NCBI GenBank assembly: GCA_937875295.1
Contig: CALLXS010000024.1
Span: 1-6,101, forward strand
Reading direction: 5' to 3'
Length of the DNA stretch: 6,101 nucleotides
From: an uncultured bacterium
Lineage (GTDB): Bacteria; Bacteroidota; Ignavibacteria; Kapaibacteriales; UBA2268
Part shown: positions 6,061 to 6,101 of the stretch, in pieces
Layout of the letters: each line of letters starts with the position of its first letter
Position numbering within the stretch: the first letter of the stretch is position 1
The notes under the pieces: generated by a model
The model's input: the letters and a program-made list of their open reading frames with translations, nothing else
What the model was told of the DNA's origin: nothing
Databases searched by the model: none
Program-made: the position numbers and the translations under genes

Positions 6061-6101
6061 CTTTAATTAAATAATTATTAATTATAACATAATACATTTT
6101 A

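Larger units (their letters stand above)
5774..6101. other. Gene-free AT-rich leader upstream of lemA
   Basis: These 328 bases hold no convincing coding frame on either strand; all frames are broken by frequent stops. The stretch contains the lemA ribosome binding site, a candidate -7 promoter motif at 5878-5885 and an imperfect inverted repeat at 6014-6060. The rest is A/T runs in which I see no operator, riboswitch or RNA gene. Confidence 0.7.

Overview
The window is a very AT-rich stretch of bacterial DNA with five genes, all on the minus strand, so transcription runs from right to left. Base composition, gene content and promoter motifs suggest a low-GC member of the Bacteroidota or a close relative (Bacteroidota/Chlorobiota/Ignavibacteriota group). 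A TTTG-N18-TAAATTTG promoter, of the -33/-7 form known from that group, lies in front of fumC. The anti-sigma protein also has a layout best known from Bacteroidota. No rRNA, tRNA, CRISPR array, transposase or phage gene is visible, and the species cannot be fixed from this sequence.

Reading in the direction of transcription: (1) 6101-5774 is a gene-free AT-rich leader holding an imperfect inverted repeat and a candidate promoter. (2) 5773-4162 is a two-gene operon: a LemA family protein with a strong ribosome binding site, then, 28 bases later, a two-helix membrane protein with a DUF3137-like domain. (3) 4053-2659 is fumC, the class II fumarase of the TCA cycle. It has its own promoter and ribosome binding site and ends at a clear intrinsic terminator (2599-2632). 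(4) 2598-2405 is a regulatory region with two tandem 20-base repeats and candidate promoter elements. (5) 2404-247 is a sigma/anti-sigma pair: an ECF sigma factor, then, 58 bases later, a 504-residue membrane protein. (6) 246-1 is a gene-free AT-rich tail with one weak hairpin.

The most interesting part is the sigma/anti-sigma pair. The anti-sigma protein has a cytoplasmic anti-sigma-like N-terminus, one transmembrane helix, a linker of about 200 residues rich in Asn and Ser, and a C-terminal region of about 185 residues that looks like a small outer-membrane beta-barrel. One polypeptide may therefore connect the outer membrane to a cytoplasmic sigma factor. This resembles the dual-membrane-spanning anti-sigma (Dma) proteins described in Bacteroides. 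The LemA/DUF3137 pair and fumC look like ordinary housekeeping or accessory genes with no visible link to the sigma system.
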